64,000 nt of DNA from Molossus alvarezi (lineage: Eukaryota > Chordata > Mammalia > Chiroptera > Molossidae), in assembly GCA_037176705.1 (NCBI GenBank), contig CM073885.1:88899001-88963000 (forward strand). Reading direction: 5' to 3'. Below, in pieces: positions 57,560-64,000 of the stretch. Both the position numbers and the translations under genes were made by a program. The notes beneath the pieces are model-generated. The model had not been told where the DNA came from, ran no database searches, and saw only the letters and a program-made list of their open reading frames with translations. How positions within the stretch are numbered: position 1 is the first letter of the stretch; each line of letters starts with the position of its first letter.

Positions 57560-58808
57560 GAATTTTATGCCAGGATCCAAGAACAAAGAATGAATATATT
57601 TCCTATTATACCACAATTATAAAAAATATATATAAACCTTGACCCTTATCTCACTTCACACACCAAAAATTAATTCAAGATGTACAAGCCAGAACTATAA
57701 AGCTTTGAGAGAAAAATACATGAGACTATCTTTACAATCTTGAAGTAGAAAGGCAAAGAATTTTTAGAGAATACAAAAAGTACTAAGCATTAAAAAATGT
57801 TTTTTGATAAACTGGATTTTGTGAAAATTTAAAACTTCAGCTCATTAAAAGGCAAGTAACAGCCTGGGAAAAATATTCCCAATGCATATATCTGACAATG
57901 AACTCTTAGCCAAAATATATTAAAACTCTAGCAACTCAATTACAAGAAGAAAAATTAGGCAATAAAAAAGTGGGTAAAAGACTTGAACAGACACTTCACA
58001 AAAGAAGATACAGCAATATCAAATATGCACATAAAGGGGTCTAGACATTACTAATCATCAGGGAAGTTCAAATTAAAACCATAAAAAATAACCATTTTAC
58101 ACCACTATGTTGACAAAGATGTGAAGCAACTGGAACTCTTATGAACACATGTACAAGTATTTAAAGCAGCATTATTCATAATAGCCAAAAAGTGAAGACT
58201 ACCCAAATGTTCATCAACAAAAGAATAAACAAACAATATGTGGTTATATTCATACAATGGAATATTATTTAGCAATAAAAAGGACTCAGCTACTGATATA
58301 TGCAACAACAAGGATGACTTTCAAAAGCACTAGGCTGAGAGTGAACAAGATACAAAAGGCAACATTCCATTTGTATAAAGTATAAGAACATGGAATACTC
58401 ATTTTTGGTAATAAAAATCACAACATGATGGCCAACCAGAGCCCAAGAATAGAACAGAGCCCAAGGAAACTCTCCCTCTCTTTTTTTAATTGATTGATGT
58501 TAGAGCGAGCGAGCGAGAGAGAGCGAAAGAGAAACATCTATTTGTTTTCCCACCTACATGCATTCATTGGTTGCTTCTTGTATGTGCCCTGACCAGAGAT
58601 CGAATCTGCAAGCTTGGTGTATCAGCACTATGCTCTAATCAACTGAGCTACCTGGCCAGGGCCCAATGAAACTTTCTAGGGTAGCAAAAATGTTTTCTAT
58701 CTTGATTGGGAGTGAGGTTATATAAGTATATACATCTATCAAAAATCACTGAACTATACATATAAGATCTATTGTGTGTATAAGTTTAACTCAATAAAAT
58801 ATTGTAAG
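57560..58808 (+). mobile_element. Ancient L1 (ORF2 C-terminal region and 3' UTR)
   Basis: Landmarks: AATTCAAGATGTACAAGCC, CAATATCAAATATGCACATA, GCATTATTCATAATAGCC, AATGGAATATTATTTAGC and, past a SINE, CTTGATTGGGAGTGAGGTTA and CACTGAACTATACATATAAG. Typical of old mammalian L1M types; heavily frameshifted. Confidence 0.7.
58472..58660 (-). mobile_element. tRNA-derived SINE, subtype C, minus strand
   Basis: Minus-strand CCTGGCCAGGTAGCTCAGTT, TTAGAGCATAGTGCTGATAC, and a GAGC-repeat body at 58504-58518. Duplication GCCCAAGGAAACT / GCCCAATGAAACT (58459-58471, 58661-58673). Confidence 0.85.
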
Positions 58809-58832
58809 GGAGAGAAAAAAACACTTTAAACC

Positions 58833-59010
58833 AGACTTCCAGTTCAAGATGGCAAACTGACCACAAGTACTTATCTTTTCCTCCCAAAACAGTAACTGGG
58901 AAAGGACATGAAAGGAATTTCCAGAACACTGTCCCCTCTAACATACACTGCTTTACAGAACATCTATCCATCACAAAGGATGTTAAACTTACCAAATGCT
59001 TGTCTGCTTT
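58833..59010 (+). mobile_element. L1-type 5' end fragment
   Basis: GACTTCCAGTTCAAGATGGC matches the start of the ORF1-only elements (GACTTCYGGTCAAGATGGC). It then diverges (CAAACTGACCACAAGTACTT) and is lost by about 59010. No ORF remains. Confidence 0.5.
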
Positions 59011-59379
59011 CTAAAGCAAAACAAAACACTCCTTAATTAGTAGCTCAGATGATCAGCATGGTCACAGTGTAATCTGAAAATATCAGCTTTTCAGTTCCCA
59101 TTAAAATGCATAGATGATAGAAGTGACCTTACAAGACTGTAAGCTAAATATGCAGTCTAATATCTTAATATCCTAGAGGATGTTCTAGGCATCCTCTAAG
59201 TATACCAACAAAATAAGTTATGGATCCATTTCTCACCCCATCTTTTCATCCTGATATCTTGTAGTATGTTTGCTGAATATGTATCTTTAGTATCAGAATA
59301 ATTTGTGACTTTTATACAATTTATGTTCAGACAGCCAAGTCTCTAAATCTCCAGTAGATCCTCTTCCAGACCATCAAAA
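59011..59379. other. Unclassified AT-rich DNA
   Basis: No gene or repeat recognised. Confidence 0.4.
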
Positions 59380-59394
59380 TCCCTAAATATTTTT

Positions 59395-59577
59395 TAAAAT
59401 ATGTTTTTTATTTATCTTTTAGAGAGGGGGGGAGAGACATCAATTGGCTACCTCTGCACACCCCCTACTGGGGACTGAGCCTGTAACCCAGGCATGTGCC
59501 CTGGCTGGGAATCGGGCCAGGACCTCTCAGTCCATGGGACAATACTCAATCCACTGAGCCACACAGGACTGGCAAAT
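59395..59577 (-). mobile_element. VES-type SINE, subtype B, minus strand
   Basis: Minus-strand CCAGTCCTGTGTGGCTCAGT and CCCGATTCCCAGCCAGGGCA; pyrimidine body is short. Perfect duplication TCCCTAAATATTTTT (59380-59394, 59578-59592). Confidence 0.9.
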
Positions 59578-59592
59578 TCCCTAAATATTTTT

Positions 59593-60431
59593 AAGCTGAG
59601 CATTTGATACAGGTTGAGGAGAAGAATGAATAAAATCAGATGACTGAAGTGTTGAGACCATGGCTGAATTGGGAAAACAAAATTATATAATGCTGGCAAT
59701 TAACACAATTATTCTATATTCTCTAACAGTATTCAGCAGTAGATAAAAGTGGCTGGGTTATGGCAGTTCACTAACTGAAAATGTGGAATTGAGATCCTGC
59801 CCCTCCTCTCTTACCCAACACTCCACAAAAACAGTAATAGTAATATACTCTCGTTCCTTCAAATGTTTGATCCTTTCACCTCTTTTCTCAACACATTTTC
59901 TTCATCTATATAAGCAGGTACTAAATATAAATTTGAACTTCAGTCACAACCTTTTTGCAGCCTAATTAATTTGTACTATCAGAGTTTTTTGTTTTTTTTT
60001 TTAAATAAAAGAAAGTTAATTTAGAAAGTTACAGCGACGAAAGAAAGGCCCTTGAAGCTTTAGCGAGAGAAAGGTAAAGGTAACATGACTGGTGGGGAAA
60101 CAAGATGGGGAGAGAAAAGGCACAGGTCCCTGGAGGAAGGGCTGGTTGTACTATCAGGCTTAATCTCACTAATTCTGTGGGAAACTCCTTTGCCCCTCTC
60201 CTGAGGGCATGCTTTCTCTCTTCCACCTTCAAGGGCTCACTTGCCAAGATGTTTCGGTCTCCTGTAGGAATTTGAGATTTAAAAGGGTCCCTGAGATTTT
60301 AAAAAGGACACACAGAGGTAGAAAGGAGAGAATTTGCGTACATCTTGCTGGGGACAGACTATGAGAATATGAGGACCCTGTATTCCTGAGCTGGAAGCTT
60401 GGCCTGAATCTCTGGATCTCTCTCTCTCTCT
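59593..60431. other. Unique-looking DNA, no feature recognised
   Basis: Short overlapping minus-strand frames (60029-60247 and 60229-60447) have no domains. No repeat recognised. Confidence 0.4.
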
Positions 60432-60652
60432 TATTTTTAATCCTCACCCAAGGATGTCTTTTTCGTTGATTTTTTTTTTTTTTTCATTTTTAAGAGAGAG
60501 AGGAGAAAAATACATCAATGTGAAGAAATAACATCAATCCATTGACCCCGTACACACTCCTACCAGAGATCATAACCCAACCAGGGAATCAAACCTGCAA
60601 CCTTTTGGTGAACAGAATGATGCTCCAACAAACTGAACCACTCAGCCAGGGC
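60432..60652 (-). mobile_element. VES-type SINE, subtype A-like, minus strand
   Basis: Minus-strand head GCCCTGGCTGAGTGGTTCAG and end ATCCTTGGGTGAGGATTA. Its head directly follows the poly(A) of the BAP1 retrocopy, so the insertion point was that A-tail. Confidence 0.85.
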
Positions 60653-61879
60653 TTTTTTTTTTTAGGAGAGTTTTATTCACTCATTGATCCAATATTTACA
60701 GGGGGTCAAGGGGTCAGGCTGTGCTCAGTGCAGAAGTTAACTGCCATGCCTACTAGCCGTCCCCCACCCCCTCTCCTCTCCTAGATCACTATGTACAGAT
60801 AACAGGCCTCCTTGGATCTTCTTCAAAGCCATCGGGTAGAGACTATGGGGCTATATTTGGGGGGCCAAGCTCCAGAGGCAGTGCTGGGCCCATTACCCCT
60901 GGTATCAGGCCCTCTGGGAACATGGGGGCTCCAACTGGTTGTCTTGGTCCTGCAGTGCCCATCCTGAGTACCCTGCAGAGGCTGAGGAAGCGAGTGGCAG
61001 GAGAGTGTGGTGCCAGTCTCCTGCAAGCAGCCCTATCTCTGCTACCCCTACGAGGAGGGAAACATGGTAATACTGAGGGGCTGGGCAGAGGCTCCCCTAA
61101 GCCCCAAGCTCCAGGGACAAAGCCCAGGAACCCAAGGCAGGCCCACTGCCAGGGCCACAACACTGACGGCAAAGAGCCCCAGAGCCTTGCCATGGACAGG
61201 AGACTTGACATGCCCGACTGGAGCCAGGGAGTTTACAAGCCCCCAAGCAGCTCAAACACTCCTCTCTGCTCAAGCCATGAGCCCCAGCAGGTTGCTCATC
61301 CCACCCCTGCTGGGATACCCCACTCCCAACCCAGCCCAAAAGCCAGGTCCCTGAGTTTGGTGCTCTCCCAGGAGGAATGAAGAGCCGACCTGGCTTCCTC
61401 ACAAGAGACGATTGGCAGCTGGGGCTAGAGCAGCAGGCCCATGCCCACTCAAGCCCCACCAGGATGAGAGCTGTTAGGAGAGAACGCAGTCATAAAGCCG
61501 GCTATGTCAACACAGTGGTGGCAAGATGGACCAGAACCCAGAAAAACAGATGTCTCTGTAGGTAAAATATATATTCTGCTGCCCAGGCAGAAAGGCCAAG
61601 TCCTACAGCTCCACAGCCGGCTGTGGAGGAAGCCGCAGCACCTCGCTGTGCCCAAGCTCCCAAACTCCAGCTGCTGCTTCCTGAGCACTATGGGCTTGAC
61701 CTGCCCTACCAGGCCCAGGGGTACAATGCAGGGAATCCTGGCCTGGCTTGCATTTCCAGGGTCTGGGCTGTCTGGCTGGAAATATTCAGTAATACTGGGA
61801 AGGGGACTGTGGGGCAGGGAAGGGGCCCTGGTGAGGGCCACAAGGCAAAAGCAGGCTGCAGAGATGGGGCCAGCAGTCC
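60653..61879 (-). other. BAP1: 3' UTR and poly(A) tail of the BAP1 retrocopy
   Basis: GC-rich sequence from the relic stop codon down to a T-run (60653-60663) that is the poly(A) tail on the minus strand. AATAAA is at 60672-60677 (TTTATT on the plus strand), about 10 bases before the tail. Several overlapping open frames on both strands here (for example 61504-61959 plus) reflect high GC content and are not coding. Confidence 0.85.
60672..60677 (-). terminator. Polyadenylation signal copied from BAP1 mRNA
   Basis: AATAAA on the minus strand, roughly 10 bases upstream of the A-tail, as expected for a copy of a polyadenylated mRNA. Confidence 0.85.

Positions 61880-64000
<2,121 letters not shown>

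Overview
The window is a gene-poor stretch of a bat genome, dominated by interspersed repeats. The organism call rests on more than thirty copies of tRNA-derived SINEs of the VES type: a tRNA-like head (GGCTCAGYGGTTAGAGC box A, GGTTCGATTCC box B), a body with ATCGATGTTTCTCTCTC, and an A-rich tail. These are typical of yangochiropteran bats. I cannot resolve the family or species. No intact cellular protein-coding gene, true tRNA, rRNA or CRISPR array was found. Family names (L1, L2, MIR, MER, VES, ERVL-type) come from remembered consensus features; no search was run.

Layout. 0-4 kb: L1 3' ends, one carrying a SINE and two tiny L1-tail insertions. 4-8 kb: mostly unclassified DNA and an old antisense L2 split by another old repeat. 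8-10.4 kb: L1 with a GAAA microsatellite and a SINE. 10.4-17.4 kb: unique-looking DNA with MIR, L2 and MER20-like relics, microsatellites and a short L1 tail. 17.4-21.3 kb: L2 pieces, one interrupted by three SINEs, and a possible solo LTR. 21.3-23.5 kb: a 5'-complete, ORF1-only L1 (half-L1/HAL1-like). 24-30 kb: antisense L2 and a dense run of SINEs. 30.4-31.3 kb: an L1 with a 5' inversion. 31.4-32.2 kb: an ERVL-type LTR followed by a primer-binding-site-like sequence. 33.5-37 kb: the longest stretch with no recognised repeat. 37.1-37.8 kb: SINE, L1 and SINE nested inside one target-site duplication (TSD). 39.0-40.7 kb: a second ORF1-only element, inserted with a perfect 16-bp TSD at the 5' end of another L1. 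45.9-56.0 kb: a nearly full-length old L1 holding two further L1s and four SINEs. 56-60.6 kb: SINEs, mostly reversed, and old L1 pieces.

The right end (60.65-64.0 kb, minus strand) is a processed pseudogene of BAP1, the nuclear deubiquitinase. It lacks introns, keeps its 3' UTR, AATAAA and poly(A), and has three frameshifts and one stop. Its 5' end lies outside the window.

The elements relate as parasites of one L1 machinery: autonomous L1s in several 3'-end classes, ORF1-only elements sharing one 3'-end class, SINEs, and the BAP1 retrocopy all carry L1-type hallmarks (A-rich tails and, for most, TSDs). The most notable observation is the pair of ORF1-only elements that share the same 5' terminus and the same ORF2-skipping junction. 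Together they look like a non-autonomous family rather than chance deletions.
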